Origin: Youngiibacter multivorans
Lineage (GTDB): Bacteria; Bacillota; Clostridia; Clostridiales; Clostridiaceae
Length of the DNA: 64,000 nt
NCBI RefSeq assembly: GCF_017873395.1
Contig: NZ_JAGGKC010000018.1
Coordinates: forward strand, 21,624 to 85,623
Reading direction: 5' to 3'
The notes beneath the pieces were generated by a model. It made no database searches, was not told the origin of the DNA, and saw only the letters and a list, made by a program, of their open reading frames with translations. Position 1 is the stretch's first letter. Every line of letters begins with the position of its first letter. The position numbers and the translations under genes were made by a program. Below, piece after piece: positions 47,105 through 53,945 of this stretch.

Positions 47105-47470
47105 ATGAAAACAAGGCTTACACATACTCGAGCAAATGTTTCAGACTTGCACAAATCTATAGCGTGGTATGAAAACGTTCTTGGATTTGAATGCCTTGGT
47201 GCTGATATTACAGACAGATGGCAATATGCTCAATTTAAGTGTGCTGAAGGTGCAAGTTTTTCAATTATGGTGGCAGAAATAAGTGGTACAAGTGCCAGAT
47301 TTAATTTCAAGGTTGATGATGTTGATACCCTTTGGGAATCTTTGAAAGATAAAGTGAATATTGTTGAAACCATTGAAACTATGCCATATGGAAATCGTAA
47401 GTTTACTATTGCTGATCCCGACGGGAATGAACTTGGCTTTGTTCAAGAGAAGTATTCGGAGGTTAAATGA
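47105..47470 (+). CDS. VOC family (glyoxalase/bleomycin-resistance fold) protein
   Basis: A 121-residue vicinal-oxygen-chelate protein. It has two beta-alpha-beta-beta-beta halves: THTRANVSDLHKSIAWYENVLGFE and FNFKVDDVDTLWESLKDK, ending DPDGNELGFVQE with the metal-ligand-type Glu. The substrate is unknown; relatives act in detoxification or antibiotic binding. An AGGAGG site precedes the ATG. It is the first gene of the AT-rich accessory stretch. Confidence 0.85.
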   Translation: MKTRLTHTRANVSDLHKSIAWYENVLGFECLGADITDRWQYAQFKCAEGASFSIMVAEISGTSARFNFKVDDVDTLWESLKDKVNIVETIETMPYGNRKFTIADPDGNELGFVQEKYSEVK

Positions 47471-47471
47471 T

Positions 47472-47603
47472 ATGAATTTTGCTTTGTGTGGACTTGATTG
47501 CACTAAATGTGGTTCTTTTCCATGTGATGGACTAAAAAATGCATTAAAGGCCGTTGGCGGATTATCTGCCATTGATAATTTTATTGCGCAAACAAAAGTA
47601 TAA
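47472..47603 (+). CDS. Short DUF3795-like protein, probably internally deleted
   Basis: A 43-residue protein, MNFALCGLDCTKCGSFPCDGLKNALKAV..., starting after GGAGGT at a normal distance. The CGLDCTKC opening is that of DUF3795 proteins, which are normally about 100 residues or more with several cysteine pairs. Here the opening is joined directly to a C-terminal-like PC-x-L helix, so the middle appears lost. It may be non-functional. It follows the VOC gene by one base. Confidence 0.5.
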   Translation: MNFALCGLDCTKCGSFPCDGLKNALKAVGGLSAIDNFIAQTKV

Positions 47604-47656
47604 GTTATATGAAAAAATTCCTGTTTTTAAAGACACGTATTTAAGTAGGTTTTGTC

Positions 47657-48168
47657 ATGGCTGATGATAATAAAAAATCCATTATATCCCACCATTGCCT
47701 CCGATAAGAGAAAAACGTGCTGGCATTTACTGTCGTGTGAGTACGAACAGTGCTGATCAGCTAAAAAGTCTGACTGCTCAGATATCGGCACTGACGAGAT
47801 TAACATCGGCTAATCCAAGTTGGTTGCTGGTTGATATATACATAGATATTGCTTCAAGTAAACCCGGTTCTTCTCGTAAAGAGTTTACTCGTATGCTGAA
47901 GGATTGCCAGTCGCGTGATTTACAAATTATCCTTATCAAGAGCATCAGCAGATTTGGACGGGATATGGTAGAGATTCTTGATGCGCTGAACCAGTTAAAG
48001 GTTCTCGGAGTTAGTGTTATATTTGAACAGGAAGTACTTGATACAGCTGATACAGATAATGACCTTATGATCTCAATAATTGAGGCAATTGCTCAGGCAG
48101 AGAATGAATCCCGCAGCGACAATATCAAGTGGGGTATCAAACAACGCGCTGCACAAGGAGAAAAAGCC
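47657..48168 (+). pseudogene. Serine recombinase, N-terminal fragment with frameshifted start
   Basis: From the ATG at 47657 the frame reads MADDNKK and then leaves the recombinase frame at an A6 run (47672-47677). One more A would continue as IHYIPPLPPIREKRAGIYCRVST, an unbroken recombinase start. The catalytic domain is otherwise intact: the nucleophile in YCRVSTNS, IYIDIASSKPGSSRKEF, SISRFGRDMVEIL and QAENESRSDNIKWGIKQRAAQG. Everything after that point, the large DNA-binding and zinc/coiled-coil parts of a large serine recombinase, is missing and replaced by a hydrolase gene. It is probably a relic of an integrated element. Confidence 0.7.
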
Positions 48169-48852
48169 ATGTCAAAAGGTATAGAAATAATCGATGTAGG
48201 TGGGGTGAACTGTTATTTGCTCGAAGCAGATGATGGTTTTGTGCTTATAGATACCGGATTTTCCGCAAAACGTATGTTTCTTGATGAAGTGTTGAAAAAA
48301 GCACTCAATAAGCCCGTAGAAGTACCTAAAAAGTTAAAACTTGTTATTTTAACTCATGGCGATTCAGATCATGCTGGAAATTGTAAGTTCCTTAGTGAAA
48401 ATTACGATGTGAAAATCGCAATGCACTTTGAGGATTCTAAGATGGTTGAAAATGGGGATATGTCGTGGAATCGGAAGTTAAAACCTGATAAAATCTCTTT
48501 TACTTTCAGATTAGTCACTCTTGCTTTCGGTAAGAATAGTATTTTTGACACGTTTAAGCCTGACATTTACTTACAGGACGGACAAAATCTCGCTGAGTTT
48601 GGTTTATCTGCAAAGGTAATTCATCTTCCGGGGCACTCAAAAGGATCTATTGGTGTACTGACAAGCGAAGGTGATTTATTTTGCGGTGACTTAATTTACA
48701 ATTTCGCAGGTTTCAGTTATATTGATAATCTTGAAGACTTTAACGAAAGCATAAATAAACTGAAAAAGTTGGATATTAATATCCTTTACCCTGGTCATGG
48801 GAAGCCATTTTCTATAAATTATTTTAATAAAAAATTTGTGCAAAAAATATAA
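47695..48852 (+). CDS. Chimeric frame: recombinase catalytic domain joined to metallo-beta-lactamase fold hydrolase
   Basis: One frame of 385 residues from a TTG at 47695. Residues 1-155 are the truncated serine recombinase; residues 159-385 are a complete metallo-beta-lactamase fold protein (GVNCYLLEADDGFVLIDTGF, metal motif THGDSDHAG, LPGHSKGSIGVL, GDLIYNF and YPGHGKPF). The hydrolase also has its own ATG at 48169, eight bases after an AAGGAG that lies in the recombinase tail. The likely product is therefore a free 227-residue hydrolase (48169-48852). The TTG has no ribosome site. The hydrolase substrate is unknown. Confidence 0.75.
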   Translation: MPPIREKRAGIYCRVSTNSADQLKSLTAQISALTRLTSANPSWLLVDIYIDIASSKPGSSRKEFTRMLKDCQSRDLQIILIKSISRFGRDMVEILDALNQLKVLGVSVIFEQEVLDTADTDNDLMISIIEAIAQAENESRSDNIKWGIKQRAAQGEKAMSKGIEIIDVGGVNCYLLEADDGFVLIDTGFSAKRMFLDEVLKKALNKPVEVPKKLKLVILTHGDSDHAGNCKFLSENYDVKIAMHFEDSKMVENGDMSWNRKLKPDKISFTFRLVTLAFGKNSIFDTFKPDIYLQDGQNLAEFGLSAKVIHLPGHSKGSIGVLTSEGDLFCGDLIYNFAGFSYIDNLEDFNESINKLKKLDINILYPGHGKPFSINYFNKKFVQKI

Positions 48853-48867
48853 TAACGTAAATGACTT

Positions 48868-49063
48868 ATATCCGTCGGTTATCGTGTGAAATCTCAAAGA
48901 GGCGTTCAGTTCAGGATTAGGGCAACAAGTATTCTGAAGGACTGTCCATGGTCATACAGCTGCAAAATTAATCTATAAGCGTGCAGATGCGCAGCAGCCA
49001 TTTATGGGGTTGACGAAAAGCAACGCAGGTACTGGTGATTTATTTATCGAAAAGCTTACATAA
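48868..49063 (+). pseudogene. RhuM family gene remnant
   Basis: The first frame from 48868 reads ISVGYRVKSQRGVQFRIRATSILKDC, and a second frame downstream reads HTAAKLIYKRADAQQPFMGLT, ending at the TAA at 49061. Both match conserved parts of the virulence RhuM family (VGYRVNS-QFRIWAT and AAE-VY-RAD---MGLT). They are joined by a frameshift, and a segment normally between them is missing. RhuM genes often travel with restriction-modification loci and mobile elements. Clearly non-functional. Confidence 0.7.
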
Positions 49064-49076
49064 ATATTCAAAGCCA

Positions 49077-49130
49077 GTTGATATGTTTCCACAAACCTCG
49101 AAAACGCTGAAAAACGGTTGATATGTTTCC
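49077..49130. repeat. Direct repeat pair upstream of the DUF3788 gene
   Basis: GTTGATATGTTTCC occurs at 49077-49090 and 49117-49130, 40 bases apart and both followed by an A-x-AAC-like segment. Repeated short blocks of this kind occur at the ends of IS21-like elements, so this may be an element end. No transposase is nearby. Confidence 0.5.
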
Positions 49131-49217
49131 AAGAACGCAGACATCAATAATGGCAACTCGGGCCACGTTGAAGCAATAATTCTGATGATGCGTAGTGCCT
49201 AAAAACAAGGTGGTATT

Positions 49218-49709
49218 ATGGAGAATGGAAAACTTAAAATTAAAGTAATGAAATCAACCAAGCAGCAATTGCTCAGAAGTCCTGACATACAACCAACGAG
49301 TGAAGTTATTGAGGAAGCCCTTGGAGCAGCATATAACGCCTACTTAAAGTTTGTCAAAGAACTTGAGAACCACGATATTCAATTGGAATGGAGATACTAT
49401 ACCGATGGAAAGGCATGGCTTGGAAAAGGAATCCATAAATGGGTAGGTGTTCGTGGCGGTCAAAATGAAACAACTGCCTTTTGGTTGTCGATTTGGGATT
49501 GCTTTTTCAAGGTGACCATCTTTATTCCCGAAAAAGCCCGCGCTGATGCATACAGTCTTCCACTTGATGATGAAGTTAAGCAAATGATAGATGATTCAAA
49601 ACAAATGGGGAAAAAATTGAAGTTCTTTCCGCTTGTTTTCGAATTGAGTTCAGATGAAAAGTTTAAAGCGATTTATGCCCTTGTTGAATTTCGGAAAAGA
49701 TTGAAATAG
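49218..49709 (+). CDS. DUF3788 family protein
   Basis: A 163-residue soluble protein with the DUF3788 layout: a PTSEVIEEALGAAYNAYLKFVKEL helix, LEWRYYTDGKAWLGKG, then LSIWDCFFKVTIFIPEKA. Its function is not known; members often lie among stress and resistance genes. AAGGTGG six bases before the ATG serves as ribosome site. It is followed by an AraC-family regulator, with an AT-rich gap between them. Confidence 0.7.
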   Translation: MENGKLKIKVMKSTKQQLLRSPDIQPTSEVIEEALGAAYNAYLKFVKELENHDIQLEWRYYTDGKAWLGKGIHKWVGVRGGQNETTAFWLSIWDCFFKVTIFIPEKARADAYSLPLDDEVKQMIDDSKQMGKKLKFFPLVFELSSDEKFKAIYALVEFRKRLK

Positions 49710-49872
49710 AGGTAATTTTGCTGTTAATGTAATAATCGTAGGTATGAAGGAGCAGGCAAAAATTCTGCTGAAAGGTATCAATTTTTTATCAGGTAATACA
49801 ATATAAAGCAAAGAACGTCGAGAAATCCTATCTCAAAGCTTCTATAATTGTAATCATCAGGTGGTGATTCAT

Positions 49873-50745
49873 ATGACATACAAAGTGGAAGCCGTTCAGC
49901 GCATGCAGAACTATATTGAGGATCATTTGACAGAGCGTGTTACATTGGCAGATTTATCTGAAGCTGCCCATTTCTCGCCTTGGTATTCAGCCAGATTGTT
50001 CAAAGAACTGACTGGGTTGACACCGGCAGAATACATCAGGAGGCTCAAACTGTCGAGATCTACACTTCGGTTACGTGATGAGGCCTGCAGGATCATCGAC
50101 GTAGCCTACGATTTGGGATTTGGCAGCGTAGACAGCTATCAACGAGCATTCTTCCGGGAGTTTGGCTGCAATCCAAAAGAATATGCCTTGGATCCGATTC
50201 CGCTGTCTTTGTTCACTCCTTATGGCGTAAAATTCAGAGGACTTTGGAAGGAGAAAAATAACATGGTAACTATCAAGAATATATTTATTCAGGTCATTGA
50301 TAGACCTTCCCGCAAGGTTATCATTAAGCGTGGGCAAAAGGCGACAGAATATTGGACGTATTGTCAGGAAGTTGGTTGTGATGTATGGGGGATACTTACC
50401 AGCATGAAATCCCTGTTTGGAGAACCTGTTTGTCTCTGGCTTCCAGAGCAGTATCGTAAACCCGGAACCTCAGAATATGTTCAGGGTGTTGAGGTATCTG
50501 ACGATTTCAATGATTATGTTCCTGATGGATTCGATGTTATTGTGTTACCGAATGCAAAATACATGATGTTTCAGGGTGAGCCATTTGAGGAAGAAAACTA
50601 CTGCGAGGCAATTGAAGCGTTGCAAACCGCTATGAACCGCTATGATCCTGCAGTCATTGGTCATGCCTGGGATGATACAAATCCCCGTATACAACTAGAA
50701 CCAATTGGTACAAGGGGATATATTGAGTTACGGGCAATAAAGTAA
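49873..50745 (+). CDS. AraC-type regulator with GyrI-like effector domain
   Basis: A 290-residue two-domain protein. The N-terminal AraC/XylS double helix-turn-helix (about 5-105) has TLADLSEAAHFSPWYSARLFKELTGLTPAEYIRRLKL and IIDVAYDLGFGSVDSYQRAFFREFGCNP. The C-terminal GyrI-like small-molecule-binding domain (about 130-290) has QGVEVSDDF and YMMFQGEPFEEENY. This order is typical of Rob-like multidrug-sensing regulators. The ATG at 49873 follows AGGTGGTGATT. No obvious target operon is adjacent. Confidence 0.88.
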   Translation: MTYKVEAVQRMQNYIEDHLTERVTLADLSEAAHFSPWYSARLFKELTGLTPAEYIRRLKLSRSTLRLRDEACRIIDVAYDLGFGSVDSYQRAFFREFGCNPKEYALDPIPLSLFTPYGVKFRGLWKEKNNMVTIKNIFIQVIDRPSRKVIIKRGQKATEYWTYCQEVGCDVWGILTSMKSLFGEPVCLWLPEQYRKPGTSEYVQGVEVSDDFNDYVPDGFDVIVLPNAKYMMFQGEPFEEENYCEAIEALQTAMNRYDPAVIGHAWDDTNPRIQLEPIGTRGYIELRAIK

Positions 50746-50774
50746 TAGGTTAACATTTCGTTTGGAATATATGG

Positions 50775-50819
50775 ACAACAAGCAAGGCACACTAAGGGCG
50801 CCTTGCTTGTTGTTTTTTT
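50775..50819 (+). terminator. Rho-independent terminator after the AraC regulator
   Basis: A long perfect stem ACAACAAGCAAGGC (50775-50788) / GCCTTGCTTGTTGT (50800-50813) with an 11-base loop and a T7 tract. Confidence 0.9.
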
Positions 50820-51032
50820 AAGTGCCGCATTAAAACAGGATTTGAAATCCACATTGAATTTGTTCTATACACTTGTAGCATATTGCATTGCTGGAAAAGG
50901 CCTGTTAATATGAAGCTATCCCTCCCCGTGGGGGTGGGGGTATCAATGGAGTCATTGCGTGGGATTTAGTGAGGTGAAGTCTCTGCAAAGTCGGATATGG
51001 GCAACAAGGGAAAATTTCACAGGAGGTAAGTT

Positions 51033-51641
51033 TTGAAAAGTAAGTCGTTAAACTATCTATACATCATTACAATTGTCTTTTTCGGTCTCGGGTTTTTCAA
51101 CATCATCTTTGGATGGTTAGGATTCATCTGTCTGATTCTTCCTTTCATACTGCTGTATAAGGACAGAAAAAAGACCTGGTGCCAGGAATATTGTCCGTGA
51201 GCTAGCCTTTTTCAGAAAGCTTTCCAAGGAAGATCGCTGACAAAAAAGGCAGCACCGGCGTGGCTGACGAAAGGAAGGACAAAGTGGTTCATCCTGGGAT
51301 ATTTCTGCATCAACCTCTTCATCCTTACCATGTCAACCATTATGGTCTCCAGAGGGGTTCGAGACCCATTGGAAAGGATCAAGTTTCTAATCGTGTTCCA
51401 GATTCCATGGAACATTCCCCAGGTATTGGATTTTGGCTCGATACCTGGCTGGATCGTACATCTTTCCTTCAGGGTCTATTCGATGATGTTCACGACGACG
51501 GTACTGGGACTTGTACTCGCCGGAATATTTAAGCCAAGGACCTGGTGTACGATATGTCCTGTCAATACGATCTCTGATCTTGCGCTAAGCAGGATGAAGA
51601 CGAAAGACAATATCGAAATAAAGAGAAAAGGGATAGTGTAG
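51033..51641 (+). pseudogene. Membrane 4Fe-4S binding protein interrupted by an in-frame TGA
   Basis: Starting at TTG 51033, after AGGAGGT, the frame is open for 202 codons except for a TGA at codon 56 (51198-51200). The product has two N-terminal membrane segments, KKTWCQEYCP then the stop codon, ASLFQKAF, two more membrane stretches, and KPRTWCTICPVNTISDLAL at the end. The two CxxxCP/CxxCP motifs are those of NapH/NosR-like electron-transfer proteins. Many relatives have an arginine at the TGA position, so CGA to TGA is a simple explanation. The 3' part may be separately translated. Its TAG overlaps the GTG of the next gene. Confidence 0.75.
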
Positions 51642-52261
51642 TGTTAGTCAAAAATAGAAAGATCATTCAGATTCTTTTTTTAGCGTTGTTTATCATGCTT
51701 ATGCTCATCAATAAGGCACAGGTTTGGATGGGCTTCATCTTTGTTTCTATTGTTCTTGCGACGTTCTTTGGACGGTTCTATTGTGGGTTCGCTTGTCCCA
51801 TCAATACCCTGATGCTACCGGTTTCCAGGGTGGGTAAGAAGCTGGGAACACAAAAGAAGCAGGTTCCTGAACTGCTGAAATCGAAAAAACCACGTTGGAT
51901 AGCTTTTGGATTATTTGTGTTCGGCTTGAGCTATACCATCTATACTATTACACAGGGTAGAAAATTCCCGCTTCCCCTGATCATTATTCCCCTCGGACTT
52001 CTGACCACGTTATTCATCAATGAAAGATCATGGCACAGGTACCTGTGTCCCTGGGGTGTACTGTTTAGCCTGACGTCGAGATTTTCTAAGCATAGTATCA
52101 AGTCCAAGGGATGCGTCAGCTGCAGGGTGTGTGAGACACAGTGTCCAGGAGATGCAATCATTGTTGAAAAAGGAAAAGCGGCGGTTGTTGATTCAACGCA
52201 TTGCCTGCTATGTTTTGATTGCCAGAAGTCATGCCCGACGGATGCAATGTTCTTTCTCTAG
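51641..52261 (+). CDS. Membrane 4Fe-4S ferredoxin-type protein (NapH/NosR-like)
   Basis: A 206-residue protein with about four transmembrane segments (near 9-22, 29-43, 88-107, 112-127). It has cysteine motifs FYCGFACPINT and YLCPWGVLF flanking membrane helices, then two ferredoxin motifs CVSCRVCETQCP and CLLCFDCQKSCP near the C-terminus. It should pass electrons across or along the membrane, perhaps to an extracytoplasmic acceptor. The start is GTG 51641, overlapping the previous stop. Its partner gene upstream is broken by TGA, so the pair may be inactive or still partly working. Confidence 0.82.
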   Translation: MLVKNRKIIQILFLALFIMLMLINKAQVWMGFIFVSIVLATFFGRFYCGFACPINTLMLPVSRVGKKLGTQKKQVPELLKSKKPRWIAFGLFVFGLSYTIYTITQGRKFPLPLIIIPLGLLTTLFINERSWHRYLCPWGVLFSLTSRFSKHSIKSKGCVSCRVCETQCPGDAIIVEKGKAAVVDSTHCLLCFDCQKSCPTDAMFFL

Positions 52262-52730
52262 AAGATAAAGCATATTTGAAATAGTCATTTTTTCCTTCAA
52301 ATTGGACAACATAAATTGAAAATTTTCTCCCCATGAATTGCAGGAGTACCATGCTTGGTTTGCATCCTACGATTATCGGGATTGCATTATTACCAGTAAG
52401 TAGTGACATGCACCCACCACCTCTTCAAGTGGTGGGTGCATGTCACCATTTGCTTCTGTTCATTTAAACAGCAAATATCGTAGCGCAATCCTCATACCTG
52501 ACCTCCAGCTGGTCAGCTTCCATGCTGAAGTCAGGGGGGTTATTTCAATACAATTCTTTCTCTCTGCCTATATATCCGTCAATTTATGACTAGACAATCA
52601 TGGCTACTCCATGCAAAAATTCAGAGGCTCTAAGAGCTAATGATATTTTTAGTTAAGTTTATTGTATATTGTAGTAGAATTTAAACATATCCACACAAAC
52701 TGTAATCCTTGTGGTAGTACGAATTAGACG
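52262..52730. other. Gene-free segment with relic sequence
   Basis: No convincing gene. It contains the 44-base perfect inverted repeat described separately. On the minus strand a short open tail reads MEADQLEVRYEDCATIFAV (52523 down to a stop at 52464), ending about 20 bases before that repeat. This would fit the end of a transposon-encoded protein followed by the element's terminal hairpin, but the peptide is not recognised. Confidence 0.3.
52403..52446. repeat. Perfect 18-bp inverted repeat with 8-base loop
   Basis: GTGACATGCACCCACCAC pairs without mismatch with its complement at 52429-52446 across the loop CTCTTCAA. There is no T tract on either side, so it is not a typical terminator. 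Subterminal hairpins of this size are known at the ends of IS200/IS605-type elements, which is the leading idea. Confidence 0.8.
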
Positions 52731-52997
52731 GTGGGGTCGACCCTTATTATGAAAAACTTGGATATCTTAGAGTGGGATCCATGTTTGAGGTTAAGGTATA
52801 ATAAAGCAAAGCGCTCTGCGGTTTGGTTTATTTATGAGACTAGATTGCTTGATTTTGTCACCATTTCACATCAAGAATATATGCTGACTAAATTCCATTT
52901 AAATTTATCTTCGCTTATCGTGACCTTTCATCAGCCGTCTTACAAGGTGCTAATCGCATTATGTCTGTATATTAAAAATAGTACGGAAACAGACTAA
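52731..52997 (+). CDS. Doubtful small open frame
   Basis: An open frame of 88 codons (MGSTLIMKNLDILEWDP...) with no recognised domain and no clear ribosome site before the start. The base composition is AT-rich and the C-terminal part is mildly hydrophobic. It may be a relic or a chance frame. Confidence 0.2.
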   Translation: MGSTLIMKNLDILEWDPCLRLRYNKAKRSAVWFIYETRLLDFVTISHQEYMLTKFHLNLSSLIVTFHQPSYKVLIALCLYIKNSTETD

Positions 52998-53139
52998 TTA
53001 CAGCATTAAGCGCAGAAAGTATTTATCATCCATATGCTCATAATCAGGATAGGGGCAGACTGTCAAGAAATACTTGCGGATCAATACTATGCTAGTATCA
53101 ATATATTCCATTGATGTATAAAAAAAGAGGTAAAAGAAG

Positions 53140-53889
53140 ATGAATATCCAATTCGATCCAAGAAATAATATTGTTAAACTGTGTCTTCAAGGTATGGGAA
53201 TGGATGATAGCGGCAAATCTGAAGAAGCAAGCCTGCTGTTTTTTAAAGCCTGGAGTGAATCAACCGACGATTTTGAAAGATTTCTTTCGGCTTATTTTGT
53301 AGCTAGACATCAAAATAATATTTCGGACAAATTAAAATGGCTGGAAGTATCCTTGGAGTTTGCGATAAAACTAAATGATGATGCTGTTAAGAGTGCTTTC
53401 CCATCGTTGTATGAAAATATTGCCAAATGCTATGAGGAGTTATGTGATCCTGATAAGGCAAAAAGGAATTATGAACTATCAGATTCGTATAAGGGTACCC
53501 CTTCAGACAAAGGTCCCTTTTATCATGGGACAAAAGCAGATTTGCAGGTTGGTGATCTATTGACGGCAAAGGGAGCCTCTAATTACAAACCTGAGCTCAG
53601 AATGAACCACATTTATTTTACAGCCCTAATCAATGGTGCGGGACTTGCTGCCGCCTTAGCTCAAGGTGATGGAATTGAACGTGTTTATATTGTTGAACCA
53701 ACGGGGGATTTCGAAAACGACCCAAATGTTACAGATAAGAAATTTCCAGGCAATCTGACACGTTCTTATCGCTCACAAGAACCCTTGAAAATTATTGGCG
53801 AAGCAACAGAGTGGCTACGACAATCACCTGAGGATATTCGCCAATGGCGTGAAAAGTTGGCAAATAACAAAGGAGAAATTATCAATTAA
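53140..53889 (+). CDS. arr: Rifampin ADP-ribosyltransferase (Arr) with N-terminal helical domain
   Basis: A 249-residue protein. The C-terminal about 135 residues are an Arr enzyme (GPFYHGTKADLQVGDLLTAKGASNY, NHIYFTALINGAGLAAALAQGDG, RVYIVEPTGDFENDPNVTDKKFPGN, TRSYRSQEPLKIIGE). It transfers ADP-ribose from NAD to rifamycins and inactivates them. The N-terminal about 110 residues are all helical and TPR-like (EEASLLFFKAWSESTDDFERFLSAYFVARHQ, ENIAKCYEELCDPDKAKRNYELS), an addition absent from minimal Arr proteins. An AAAGAGG site lies ahead of the ATG. It is in the accessory region, so it was probably acquired. Confidence 0.88.
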   Translation: MNIQFDPRNNIVKLCLQGMGMDDSGKSEEASLLFFKAWSESTDDFERFLSAYFVARHQNNISDKLKWLEVSLEFAIKLNDDAVKSAFPSLYENIAKCYEELCDPDKAKRNYELSDSYKGTPSDKGPFYHGTKADLQVGDLLTAKGASNYKPELRMNHIYFTALINGAGLAAALAQGDGIERVYIVEPTGDFENDPNVTDKKFPGNLTRSYRSQEPLKIIGEATEWLRQSPEDIRQWREKLANNKGEIIN

Positions 53890-53945
53890 GGATCGATAAT
53901 AATTAATAGCCTTGAAAACATTCAGTTGATTGGAGTGGATACCAT

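Noticed and set aside
51198..51200. Firm call of selenocysteine at the in-frame TGA
   Set aside because: No standard bacterial SECIS hairpin could be drawn downstream, and relatives usually carry arginine; kept only as a hypothesis.
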